Positions 8,436 to 17,218 of a stretch of 64,000 bases of DNA are shown here, piece after piece. Below the pieces are notes generated by a model. The model was not told where the DNA came from and did not search any database. It saw nothing but the letters and a program-made list of their open reading frames with translations. The translations under genes and the position numbers were made by a program. This DNA comes from Corallococcus sp. NCRR. GTDB taxonomy: Bacteria > Myxococcota > Myxococcia > Myxococcales > Myxococcaceae. The DNA is taken from contig NZ_CP114039.1 in the NCBI RefSeq assembly GCF_026965535.1, positions 6,448,001 to 6,512,000 on the forward strand, read 5' to 3'. Each line of letters opens with the position of its first letter. The first letter of the stretch is position 1.

Positions 8436-9899
8436 ATGCCCGAGCCCGTGAAGGATGAATCGCTGCAGCTCCTGCTCGCGCGCGCCGACGACCGCCGGCC
8501 GGTGCTGGAGGAAGGGCTTCCCGCGGACGCCACCCGGGATGCTCCCAGGCCCGCGCCGCTCGCTCGCCGTGCCGAGGGCATGACGCTGGAGCGCCCCGAC
8601 GCGAACCCGAATGACCTGCCCGCGCAGCGCTGGGGTGTCATCGCGCCGGAAGGCACGACGGGCGACGCCATGCTTCGCGCCATCGAGCCGCTCATCCAGC
8701 ACCGCGAAGAGGAGCAGGGCGCCCCCGTGATGCGCTACCGCGTGCCTCCGGGCATGGACGCGAGCGCGGCGGTGCGCTGGAGGGAGTCGGTGCACCGGGC
8801 CGAGGACGTCCCCGAGGAGGACCGTCCCAGGTACCTGCTGCTGCTCGGGGACCTGCCCGACGTGTCCATCGAGTTGCAGCACGTGCTCGCGCATGGCGCG
8901 TTCGTGGGACGGCTTCACGTGGGACTTCCCGAGGGTGTGCCGGACCTCGCGGGCTACACGGCCTACGCCGAGAAGGTGATCGCGGCGGAGAAGCGGGGCG
9001 CGCCTCCAGAGGCCCCCGACATGCTCCTGTACACGGCGCGGGATGGGACGACGGCGACGGCCTCGGGACACCAACTGCTGGTGGAGCCCTGCCGGCAGGT
9101 GATGGAGACGCGGTGGAAGCAGAAGCGGCCCGCGTTGAAGGTCCAGGAGGTTCCCTATGACTATGCGGACGCGGATGGGCTCCTGGAGGCCGCGGCGGGT
9201 GCGCGCTCGGCGGTGATGCTCACGGTGGCGCATGGGCTGGGGCGGCCCTCGAAGGGCTGGGCTTCCGCCGAGGAGCAGCGGGCGCTGCAAGGCGCGCTGA
9301 CGCTGGGCGGAGGTCCCCCGCTCACGGGAGCACTGCTGCGGGACACGCCGTTCCTGCCCGGAGGCATGTGGTTCAGCGTGGCGTGCTTCGGCGCGGCGAC
9401 GCCGCCGGACAGCGCGTTCCATGCATGGCTCGCGCAGATCGCCGCGGCAGGCGGGTTCGCGGGCCGTCCCGCCTCCGTGCTGCACAGCCTGCCCAGGGAA
9501 GGGGAGCGTCCCTTCGTGGCGGCGCTGCCTCAAGCCTTGCTGGCGAATCCACGCGGCCCGCTGGGCATCATCGGACACAGCGACCTGGCGTGGACGCTCG
9601 GGTTCCTGGACTCGGAGGACATGACGCGCAGCCGAGCCTCGCGCGTCCTCTCCGCGCTGCAAATCCTGTCCAATGGCAGCCGCGCGGGCGTCGCCCTGGA
9701 TGCGCTGATGAGCGCGTACCGGAGCGTCAACGACGCGCTGCTGGCGGGCTACCGGGCGCGGCAGGACGCGCAGGTGTATGGCGTTCCGGATCCGGTCGAC
9801 CCGAAGCGACAGGGTTATCAGTGGATGCAGCGCAATGACTTGCGCGGCTATGTGTTGCTCGGAGATCCCGCCGCGAGGCTTTCAGGGCAGCAGCCTTAA
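8436..9899 (+). CDS. Caspase/gingipain-fold (CHAT or C25-like) cysteine peptidase candidate
   Basis: A 487-residue protein, probably cytoplasmic since no signal peptide is visible. The C-terminal half has a His-Gly pair (MLTVAHGLG, about residue 264) and a Cys-centred motif (FSVACFGA, about residue 316), each after a hydrophobic strand, as in caspase, gingipain and CHAT peptidases. An upstream strand-loop (YLLLLGD, then GRLHVGLP) resembles the gingipain/C25 layout. The start at 8436 has a GAAGG just upstream. Its 3' end overlaps the convergent nSTAND-WD40 gene by 18 bp, and the CHAT-SIR2-like gene lies beyond that, which suggests one functional module. Peptidase activity is inferred from motifs only. 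Confidence 0.6.
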   Translation: MPEPVKDESLQLLLARADDRRPVLEEGLPADATRDAPRPAPLARRAEGMTLERPDANPNDLPAQRWGVIAPEGTTGDAMLRAIEPLIQHREEEQGAPVMRYRVPPGMDASAAVRWRESVHRAEDVPEEDRPRYLLLLGDLPDVSIELQHVLAHGAFVGRLHVGLPEGVPDLAGYTAYAEKVIAAEKRGAPPEAPDMLLYTARDGTTATASGHQLLVEPCRQVMETRWKQKRPALKVQEVPYDYADADGLLEAAAGARSAVMLTVAHGLGRPSKGWASAEEQRALQGALTLGGGPPLTGALLRDTPFLPGGMWFSVACFGAATPPDSAFHAWLAQIAAAGGFAGRPASVLHSLPREGERPFVAALPQALLANPRGPLGIIGHSDLAWTLGFLDSEDMTRSRASRVLSALQILSNGSRAGVALDALMSAYRSVNDALLAGYRARQDAQVYGVPDPVDPKRQGYQWMQRNDLRGYVLLGDPAARLSGQQP

Positions 9900-12800
9900 C
9901 GTCGGTGGCGGCGTCACGAGCGGATCCCGTCCCTGGACCCGCTCGCACTCCGCATAGCCGCGGGCCGCCTGTTCCTCGCTTTCATCCAGGTAGCTGCGCC
10001 GGACGTCCGGAGGAAGGCAGTCCTTGTTGATGGCGCGGAGCCGCCGCTGGAGCTCCGAAACATCCAGGGGCCAGAGCTGTGCCTGGGCATCGGTGCACAC
10101 CGTCAGGACCTGCTGCCCGGACGGACTGAACTCGGCGGAGGCGACCTCCGACTCACAGCTCTGGAGCACCAGGGGGGTGCCCGTTCCGTCCGCCCTCCAC
10201 ACCCGCGCCGTTCTGTCCTCGGACGCCGTCACCACCCGGCGGCCATCCGGGCTGAAGCCGGCGGAGGTGACGCGGTCCAGGTGTCCCTTGAGCACGACGG
10301 GGGTGCCCGTCCCGTCCGCCTTCCACACCCGCGCGGTCTTGTCCTGGGACGCCGTCACCACCCACTGGCCGTCGGGACTGAAGCTCGCGGAGTAGACGGC
10401 ACCCCCATGCCCCTTGAGCACGACGGGGGTGCCCGTCCCGTCCGCCTTCCACACCCGCGCGGTCTTGTCCTGGGACGCCGTCACCACCCACTGGCCGTCG
10501 GGGCTGAACTCGGCGGAGGAGAGGTCATCCTCATGCCCCAGGAGCACCACGGGCGTGCCCGTCCCATCCGCCCTCCAGACCCTGGCGGTTCGGCCCGACG
10601 CCATCACCACCCACCGGCCGTCGCGGCTGAACCGGGCGAAGTGCGCTTCATCGTCCCCCAGCATCCTCGGTGGCCCGCTCCCGTCCGCCCTCCACACCTG
10701 GGGCGCGCCGCCGAACCAGCGCGTGATCAATACCGACTGGCCATCCGGACTGAACTCCGCTGATCCAATGGGCGTGACCGGATCCCCCTTGAGCACCACG
10801 GGCGAGCCCTTCCCATCCGCCCGCCACACCCGCGCACTTCCGTCCTTGGTGGCCATCACCACCTGGCGTCCATCCGGGCTGAACGCGGCCGATGAAACGG
10901 AGCTCGCGCCCCCATCGAGCAGCACGGGAACTCCCGTCCCGTCAGCGGGCCAGATGCGTGCCGCTCCGTCGGTGCCCGCCGTGACGACCCGCTGCCCATC
11001 CGGACTGAACCGCGCGGACCAGACCCCCTCTTCTGGCCGCTGGAACACCACGGGAAGATCCGGCTCGCCCGCTTTCCAGACCCTGAGGGTTCCATCCCGG
11101 GACACGGTGAGGATCCGTTGCCCGTCCGGACTGAATCGCGCGTCATCGACCCAGCCCTGGTGCCCCTTGAGCACCCGGGGCGGGACCATCCCATCTGCCT
11201 TCCACACCCTCGCGGTCCCGTCAGAGGACGCGGTCACCACCCACCGGCCATCCGGGCTGAATCCGGCGGAGAAAACAGGGGCCTCATGTCCTCCGAGCAC
11301 GAGCGGGCTGCCCGTCCCATCCGCCTTCCACACCCGCGCCGTCTTGTCCGCCGAAGCCGTCACCACCCACAGGCCATCCGGGCTGAACCTGGCGGAGTAC
11401 ACACCCTCTTCATGTCCCTTGAGCACCACGGGCGAGCCCTTCCCATCCGCCCGCCACACCCGCGCCGTCTTGTCCTCGGACGCCGTCACCACCCACAGAC
11501 CATTCGGGCTGAACTCAGCGGAGGAGACGGGCTGGGTGTGCCCCTTGAGCACCACGGGCGAGCCCTTCCCATCCACCCGCGATACCCGCGCCGTCTCGTC
11601 GTACGACGCCGTCACCACGCGCCGTCCTTCAGGGCTGAAGCGCGCGGACAGGACCGAGGCCTCGTGCCCGGCCAGCAGCACGGGCTTGCCGGTTCCGTCC
11701 GCCCGCCGCACCTGCACGCTCATGTCCGCCGAAGCCGTCACCAGCCACTGGCCATCCGGACTGAAGCTCGCGGAGTGGACGGTGTCCTCGTACCCCTGGA
11801 GCACCACGGGCGTGCCCGTCCCATCCGCGCGCCACACCCGCACGGTGGCGTCCTGGGAGGCAGTGACGATCCATTGCCCATCCGGGCTGAACTCCATGGA
11901 GCGGACCCGGCCCACATGGCCCGTCAACACCACGGGGGTGCCTCTGCCGTCCACGCGCCAGACCCACGCGGTTCCCTCCCGCGAGGCCGCCGCCACCCGC
12001 TGGCCGTCCGGGCTGAAGGCCGCGAGGTGCAGTGGACTCGTTCCCTGGAAGGTCACCTCCGGGAGGGGCTCCTTCAGGAAGTCATGCGCCAGCTGGGTCC
12101 ACCACCGCGCCTGCTCGGGTTCGGGCACTTCGAGCAGCAGCTTCGTGGCCATCGCGGTGTAGCCGCGGCCTTGCAGGTCGCGGGCCCCCGTCATCAACGC
12201 CAGGCCCCGCGCGTCTCGCGCCTGCCGGTCGGCTTCCTGCTTCGCGCTCTCCGCAACCTTCTTCGCCTGCTCCGCCTGGGTGCGCTCCGCCCAGGCCCAG
12301 ATGAGCAGCAGGGCCATCATCACCGCCACGCCTACCGCCACCGATGCCACGATGATGAGCCTGCGCCGCTCTGCCGCTTCACGCCGGCGCTGTCGTTGCG
12401 CGGACTCACGCTCGATGCGCTGCTGCTTGAGCTCGAAGACCTTGCGCGCGAGCCAGTCGTGTCCCAGTTCGAAGTATCGGCTGCCCTGGTGCTGCTCCGC
12501 GTGCAGCACCGCCGCCGCTTCCAGGTGCGTCAGCACCTCGTCCGCGTGCTCGGGTGGCAGCTCGGCGCGGGCCTCCTGTTCCGTCAGCAGGGTCCGGCTG
12601 CCGTCGCTCGCGATGAGGTGTTGCTCCAGCAACCGGCGCGCCGCCCGCTTCTTGTCGGAGCCGAGCGCGTCCAGCGTCGCCTCCAGGTAGCGGTGCACCA
12701 TCGGCTCCGCGGCGACAGGCTCCACGGCCTGGCCCCGTGCCCGCTCGTCCCACAGGGCCCGGCAGACGATCTGCGCGAACGCGGCCTGCACCTCGGCGTC

Positions 12801-13529
12801 ATCGTCCTGTTCGCCCTGGCCCGCCATGCGCACCTGCCGCATGAGCGTGCGCACTTCCTGCTCGGACCACGGCTGCGAAGGCAGGCCCTTCTCGGTGGCC
12901 AGCCGGCACGACACCTTCACCATCTCGCCCACGGTGAGCGGCCCCAGCCGGAATCCCTGCTCCAGCAGCTCGCGCCGGCCCCGCACGCGGTCGCGGAAGC
13001 GCCCCAGGTAGTCCTCGCGCATCGCGAGCACGAGCTGCAGTCCGCGCACCGGCTTGCGCGCCAGCGCGTCCAGTCCCTTCAGCAGCGCGCCCGTCGCCTC
13101 CACGTCGCGCCCGGGCAGGAAGAGCTGCTCCAACTGATCCAGGTAGATCAGCACCGGCCGGTCCGAGCGCTGTGAAGCAAGCTCCAGCGCCTCGTCCAGC
13201 GCCTCCACCGTCCCCGCTGGCTCCGGCGGAGGCCCCAGCTCCAGCTCCGTGTGCATCGTGCGCACGAGCCGCGCCAGCGGAGCCTCGCCCGCGAGCCACC
13301 CGTCGATGCGGACCGTGCGGAACTCGTGCGCCTCCTCCAGCAGCGGAATCACACCGGCCTGCATCACCGACGACTTCCCCGCGCCCGAAGGACCAAAGAG
13401 CGTGAGGCACGGGTGCGCGAGGATGCGGTTCACCAGCCGCTGGGTCGCCGTCTCGCGGCCGAAGAAGCGCTCGCGGTCCGCCGCGCGGTAGGGCTGCGGC
13501 CCGAGGAAGGGATTCACCGGGCCGCTCAT
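9882..13529 (-). CDS. nSTAND NTPase with transmembrane segment, coiled coil and WD40 repeats
   Basis: A 1215-residue protein. The N-terminal STAND-type NTPase has a Walker A at about residues 46-53 (GPSGAGKS) and a Walker B-like LIYLDQLEQ near 127-135. A winged-helix-like arm follows, then one transmembrane helix near 390-412 (IIVASVAVGVAVMMALLLIW), an Ala/Glu/Lys-rich coiled coil, and about 16 WD40 repeats of 42 residues (SxDKTARVWKADG) from about residue 497 to the end. STAND proteins oligomerise when a sensor, here probably the WD40 propeller(s), is engaged. The ATG at 13527-13529 overlaps the TGA of the upstream CHAT gene (ATGA), so the two are translationally coupled. The C-terminus overlaps the convergent caspase-fold gene. 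Confidence 0.85.
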   Translation of the reverse strand: MSGPVNPFLGPQPYRAADRERFFGRETATQRLVNRILAHPCLTLFGPSGAGKSSVMQAGVIPLLEEAHEFRTVRIDGWLAGEAPLARLVRTMHTELELGPPPEPAGTVEALDEALELASQRSDRPVLIYLDQLEQLFLPGRDVEATGALLKGLDALARKPVRGLQLVLAMREDYLGRFRDRVRGRRELLEQGFRLGPLTVGEMVKVSCRLATEKGLPSQPWSEQEVRTLMRQVRMAGQGEQDDDAEVQAAFAQIVCRALWDERARGQAVEPVAAEPMVHRYLEATLDALGSDKKRAARRLLEQHLIASDGSRTLLTEQEARAELPPEHADEVLTHLEAAAVLHAEQHQGSRYFELGHDWLARKVFELKQQRIERESAQRQRRREAAERRRLIIVASVAVGVAVMMALLLIWAWAERTQAEQAKKVAESAKQEADRQARDARGLALMTGARDLQGRGYTAMATKLLLEVPEPEQARWWTQLAHDFLKEPLPEVTFQGTSPLHLAAFSPDGQRVAAASREGTAWVWRVDGRGTPVVLTGHVGRVRSMEFSPDGQWIVTASQDATVRVWRADGTGTPVVLQGYEDTVHSASFSPDGQWLVTASADMSVQVRRADGTGKPVLLAGHEASVLSARFSPEGRRVVTASYDETARVSRVDGKGSPVVLKGHTQPVSSAEFSPNGLWVVTASEDKTARVWRADGKGSPVVLKGHEEGVYSARFSPDGLWVVTASADKTARVWKADGTGSPLVLGGHEAPVFSAGFSPDGRWVVTASSDGTARVWKADGMVPPRVLKGHQGWVDDARFSPDGQRILTVSRDGTLRVWKAGEPDLPVVFQRPEEGVWSARFSPDGQRVVTAGTDGAARIWPADGTGVPVLLDGGASSVSSAAFSPDGRQVVMATKDGSARVWRADGKGSPVVLKGDPVTPIGSAEFSPDGQSVLITRWFGGAPQVWRADGSGPPRMLGDDEAHFARFSRDGRWVVMASGRTARVWRADGTGTPVVLLGHEDDLSSAEFSPDGQWVVTASQDKTARVWKADGTGTPVVLKGHGGAVYSASFSPDGQWVVTASQDKTARVWKADGTGTPVVLKGHLDRVTSAGFSPDGRRVVTASEDRTARVWRADGTGTPLVLQSCESEVASAEFSPSGQQVLTVCTDAQAQLWPLDVSELQRRLRAINKDCLPPDVRRSYLDESEEQAARGYAECERVQGRDPLVTPPPTLRLLP
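10285..10501. repeat. Near-identical WD40 repeat pair in the nSTAND gene
   Basis: Two successive WD40 units (10285-10375 and 10411-10501) are essentially identical over about 90 bp at a 126-bp period (42 codons), while other units in the gene differ more. This indicates recent duplication or gene conversion inside the propeller-coding part. Confidence 0.8.
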
Positions 13530-15544
13530 CGCGAACCTCCCAGCGTCTCGGCCACAGCGTCCGCTTCCGCCTGCACCACCTGGATGCCCGCGCCCGCGGG
13601 CAGCCCCCGGCCAGACTTCCACGACTCCGCCTCATGCACGCCGGGCTCCAGCAGCACCAGGCTCTTGCGCGGCAGTGGCCGTCGTCCGAACAGCCGCGAC
13701 AGCAGCATGCGGTGGTGCCACGCCAGCAAGGACAGTCCGACGAGCAGCGCGGGCCGGCTGTCCAGCGTCCCCAGGATGGCGTCCGCCAGGTCCGGAGGCA
13801 GGACGGACTCCAGGTCCCGCACGCCGTGCAGGTAGTCGTCCTCCGTGAGCAGGGGTGTTTCGAAGACGCGGTCGGGCAGATAACCCCGGTACAACCGCAC
13901 CAAGGCCACATCGCGCGATGGGTCGAAGTCCAGGGGCAGCGCGTCGAGCGGTTCCCAGTCCTGTCCCGGCAGGCGCCGTCGGATCAGCGCGGAGCCCTCG
14001 TCGGGCGACGACGGCTGGATGACATACAGCGGCAGCTCCGGCCGGTGCAGCGCGAGCGCCTGCTCCAGCACGGGCATGCGCAAGAGCGTGATGTGCACGC
14101 CGGGCCTCAGCCGCCGCGCGAGCGCCTCCACCAGCGGCAGCGTGGGCGCCGCGTCCCGGAACACCTCCTGGAAGTGCGAGTCCAGCGTCTTGGGTCCGAA
14201 GCGCAGCGTGAACCGCTGCGCCAGCGCGCTCATCGGCAGGGCCTCCGGTACGGCCCAGGGCGTGCCCCGCATCCGGCCATGCAAGAGCTCCCGCAGGTCC
14301 TCGTCCGTGGTGCCCCCATGGTCGCCCAGCACCAACGAGAAGGGACGGGAGACCAGGTCCAGGAGCCCGCGCACGGACGGGTCCTCGCCGCGCACCGGTT
14401 CGGTCCGCACGGGGGCTCGGGGCGCGGTGTTTGTCCGGGCGGGCCGGAAGGAGAAGAGGGTGGTGTCGCTGCCCCGCAGGTACAGGACCGGCGAGAAGGC
14501 CTCGGCGCTCTCTCCGAACTCCGTCAGCACCGTGCTGCGCGCGTCATGGAGGCAGCGGGCCACGTCGCCCCGGTGCCGCGTGTCTCCCACCAACGCGCGG
14601 TAGAAGGCCCGCGAGCACGCGCGCGCCACGTCTGTCTTCACCGGCCACAGGTGCGCCACCACCGCGTCCGCGCCCCCCTGCGCGAGCAGCTCCGCCGCGC
14701 TCGTCAGCGCCCCCGGTTGAGCGCCCTGACAGGCTTCGAGCACCACCAATCGCAAGTCACCCCGGAAGGCTCCCGCCAGCTCCTTCGCCAGCAGCTCCAC
14801 GGAGAGCCCCGCGGACGCGCCGTCCGCATCCATGAGTTGCAGGACCGGGGCGCCTCGCGAGTCCACGCCGCCATGACCGATGAAGTGCAGGATGTGCGGC
14901 GCGGGCTCCGAGCGGAGCCGGTCGATGACGTAGTCGCGCCGCGAGCGCGGCCCCACGAGCGGCTCCATCCACTCCAGCGCTCCAGCGTCGATGGCCGGCT
15001 GGAGCATGGCGCGCAGGCGGGCCGGTGCCTCTTCATCCAGCGGAGAGACGACGAGCAGCCGCACGGCCCCGGTGACCTCGCGAGGCAGCCAGGGCTTCGT
15101 GGACTGCACCCCGCGCACGATGCACATCTCCGGCGAGATGCCGAGGAAGTCGAGCGGCCCGGACGGTCCACAGAGCGCCTCCCAGGGAAGCGCCTGGAGC
15201 TCGCGGTCCCGAGGCAGCAGCCGCAGCAGCAGCGGCTTCTGGCTCCCGGTGTTGCGCGACACGCCGCGCAGCTCGAGCAGCACCTCCTGGAGCCCCTCGC
15301 GGAAGAGGGCGGAGTGCAGCGCCCGCGCCTGCTCGGGAGACTCCAGGGGCACCCCGCGCACGGCCGCGTCCCGCACCCACTCACCGAAGCGGCGGAGGGC
15401 GTCGCGCGAGTGCGCGAGCCCCAACCTGTGCGGCGCGGGCTGCTGTCCGCCGCTGCCCCGCGCCGTGGCGCTGACCTCATCGCCAGCCAGCGCGAGGTCG
15501 ACCTCCAGCCAGTATCCGGGCGCCGCCGTTCCGCTCGTGCTCAT
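13526..15544 (-). CDS. CHAT-domain protein with SIR2-like C-terminal region
   Basis: A 672-residue protein. A caspase-like CHAT domain (about residues 130-380) has the catalytic His in HILHFIGHG (about 221) and Cys in VVLEACQGA (about 268), followed by the CHAT hallmark strands VVAHLWPV and SPVLYLRG. After a linker, residues about 390-672 carry features of SIR2-like domains: FSLVLGDHG, LLTEDDY, and a LLVGLSLLAWHHRMLL helix. The Asn and His used by active SIR2 NADases are not evident, so this part may be a binding or degenerate module. The stop overlaps the nSTAND-WD40 start by ATGA, so the two are probably made in a fixed ratio; the NTPase may activate this putative peptidase. Confidence 0.8.
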   Translation of the reverse strand: MSTSGTAAPGYWLEVDLALAGDEVSATARGSGGQQPAPHRLGLAHSRDALRRFGEWVRDAAVRGVPLESPEQARALHSALFREGLQEVLLELRGVSRNTGSQKPLLLRLLPRDRELQALPWEALCGPSGPLDFLGISPEMCIVRGVQSTKPWLPREVTGAVRLLVVSPLDEEAPARLRAMLQPAIDAGALEWMEPLVGPRSRRDYVIDRLRSEPAPHILHFIGHGGVDSRGAPVLQLMDADGASAGLSVELLAKELAGAFRGDLRLVVLEACQGAQPGALTSAAELLAQGGADAVVAHLWPVKTDVARACSRAFYRALVGDTRHRGDVARCLHDARSTVLTEFGESAEAFSPVLYLRGSDTTLFSFRPARTNTAPRAPVRTEPVRGEDPSVRGLLDLVSRPFSLVLGDHGGTTDEDLRELLHGRMRGTPWAVPEALPMSALAQRFTLRFGPKTLDSHFQEVFRDAAPTLPLVEALARRLRPGVHITLLRMPVLEQALALHRPELPLYVIQPSSPDEGSALIRRRLPGQDWEPLDALPLDFDPSRDVALVRLYRGYLPDRVFETPLLTEDDYLHGVRDLESVLPPDLADAILGTLDSRPALLVGLSLLAWHHRMLLSRLFGRRPLPRKSLVLLEPGVHEAESWKSGRGLPAGAGIQVVQAEADAVAETLGGSR

Positions 15545-15595
15545 GAGCGCCCAAGCCTACCCTGTCCTCACGGCACCCGGAGCAGGCGGCCGCCA

Positions 15596-16771
15596 TCAAT
15601 AGAACGTGCGCCCGAGCATGGAGGCCTCGGTGACGGCCGTCTCGCCATACACGGAGATGTACCAGGTCCCCTGGCTTGGGTAGAAGAGGGAGCAGTATTC
15701 CAGGTTGCTGTCCGTGGCGCCGGAGCGGCAGGTGTAACTCGTCAGCGTGGGCGCTGCGTTGTAGCGCACGTAGAGCGTGCCATTGCCGGTGCCCTTCGCG
15801 AGCGTCACGGTGAACGCGGGGATGCCCGATGGCAGGGTCAGGGAGTAGTGCTTCCAGCCGCCCTGAGGGGCGTTCACGTGTTGCAGCGTCGCCCTCGGCG
15901 CGGTGTTCAGCCGCGGGGTCATGTAGTCGATGAACCCCTTGAGGTAATCCGCCCGCTCGAAGATGTTCGGCGCCGAGCAGCCCAAGTTGTAGCTGGCGAC
16001 ACCCACCAGCTCCTTCCCGGAGGGGCCGTCCACCACCAGCGGGCCCCCCACGTCCCCCGTACAGAAGGCGTTACCCTGCGCCGAACCATCCGCCCCCAGT
16101 TGGTCGGAGGTGAGGGTTTGCCCCAGCGCCAGGGAGGCATCCGCGTTGGACATCAGCGGCACGCTCATCTTCTGCAAAGCGTCTGGGATTGCGCTGCCCG
16201 GGGTCGTCTGCCCCCAGCCCGCGAGCGTGGCGATGACCCCCGGGGCGGTGTAGCCCGCGGAGACATCCGCCGCCGTCGCCACCGGCAGGGCCGCCACCGT
16301 GGTGCCATCGAGCGTCAGCGGGGTCATCAACCGCAGGAGCGCCGCGTCCTTGCCCTGCGTCACATCCCACGAGCCAATGAGCGGAATGATATCCAGCAGC
16401 GTGCTCACCTGACCCACGCTGCTCATCGATGCCAGACTGTTGCTGCCCGCCGCGACACGAAGGGTGCTGGGATGCGGGGGCGTCACGGTGCCGGTCCCCA
16501 GCACGCACTGGCGTGAAGTGAGGACCCAGTGGGTGTTGATGATGGTGCCGCCACACAGGTGGTTCCCGGCCAGGTCCTGGAGGGACACCATCCAGGGGAA
16601 CTCACCGGCGGCGGCGGGCGTGGCCCCCAGGAGAGGCTGAGCGGCCTGCTCCACGGCGGGCGGAGCGCTTTCGGCTTCGGGGCCACAGCCAGCCGCCAGG
16701 GACAGGAAGCCCAGCGCGGCGGTGGTACGCAGGGCAGGGGACCACGGGAAGGACGAGCAGGGAGAGGTCAT
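15596..16771 (-). CDS. Trypsin-fold lipoprotein with lost catalytic residues (pseudoprotease) plus PPC domain
   Basis: A 391-residue lipoprotein: lipobox-like LSLAAGC with Cys29. The S1 fold is clear (GEFPWMVSLQ, HLCGGTIINTHWVLT, DAALLRL, GWGQT). The expected AAHC is SRQC, so Gln88 replaces the catalytic His. The expected GDSGGP is GDVGGP, so Val241 replaces the catalytic Ser; only Asp142 remains. The C-terminal about 90 residues (GGWKHYSLTLP to the end, with a YPSQGTWYISVYG strand pair) form a pre-peptidase C-terminal (PPC)-like domain. The protein is most likely a non-catalytic binding or inhibitor protein at the cell surface. It is not coupled to neighbours: 51 bp separate it from the CHAT gene start. 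Confidence 0.85.
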   Translation of the reverse strand: MTSPCSSFPWSPALRTTAALGFLSLAAGCGPEAESAPPAVEQAAQPLLGATPAAAGEFPWMVSLQDLAGNHLCGGTIINTHWVLTSRQCVLGTGTVTPPHPSTLRVAAGSNSLASMSSVGQVSTLLDIIPLIGSWDVTQGKDAALLRLMTPLTLDGTTVAALPVATAADVSAGYTAPGVIATLAGWGQTTPGSAIPDALQKMSVPLMSNADASLALGQTLTSDQLGADGSAQGNAFCTGDVGGPLVVDGPSGKELVGVASYNLGCSAPNIFERADYLKGFIDYMTPRLNTAPRATLQHVNAPQGGWKHYSLTLPSGIPAFTVTLAKGTGNGTLYVRYNAAPTLTSYTCRSGATDSNLEYCSLFYPSQGTWYISVYGETAVTEASMLGRTFY

Positions 16772-16845
16772 GCAGTCACTCTACGGTTCGTCCCAGGGAT
16801 GCGAGCAGGCTTGTTTTCACCGCTTGAACAGGGAATGTGGCCGTC

Positions 16846-16992
16846 ATGGACGCGAAGGCATTTCGCTGGCTCATCAACGAGTTGGACAAGTGGCGGGTCC
16901 CCGTCGACTTGTTGGCGCTCCACAAGCGTGGACCCGAGGTGTTCGACGCGCTGGTGGAGATCCTCGAACAGGGCCAGCTCTCCGTCCGGTAG
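16846..16992 (+). CDS. Small hypothetical protein (48 residues)
   Basis: ATG at 16846 to TAG at 16990-16992 encodes MDAKAFRWLINELDKWRV followed by a helical, Leu/Glu-rich stretch ending EQGQLSVR. Composition and hydrophobic spacing look like a compact helical protein rather than a random frame, and a GGGA-like site lies about 10 bp upstream. No family is recognised. It is divergent from the pseudoprotease gene (16771), with 74 bp between. The region 16993-17218 holds no further supported gene. Confidence 0.45.
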   Translation: MDAKAFRWLINELDKWRVPVDLLALHKRGPEVFDALVEILEQGQLSVR

Positions 16993-17218
16993 CGATGCGA
17001 GCCACGCGGCGGTGCGGCGCGCCTTCGAGAAGACCGGCTTCCATGCCGCCATTCCCAGCGTGTGGCTCTGCCACCTGCTGTAGGTCCGTGGCGCATGGAA
17101 ACCATTGCGAAGGGATGTTTGTCATTTGAAGACGCTTGGGCCGCGATAGGCTTGCATCGCGTTGGCAACGACAGCCACAGTCCGCATAACGCTTCCCCGC
17201 CTGTTGATGGAGTCCCTC

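Noticed and set aside
11118-13175. Plus-strand open frame opposite the nSTAND-WD40 gene
   Set aside because: Pro/Arg/His-rich shadow of a clear domain protein on the other strand.
13634-16516. 960-codon plus-strand open frame opposite the CHAT and protease genes
   Set aside because: Spans two unrelated real genes and their gap; composition is that of a shadow frame.
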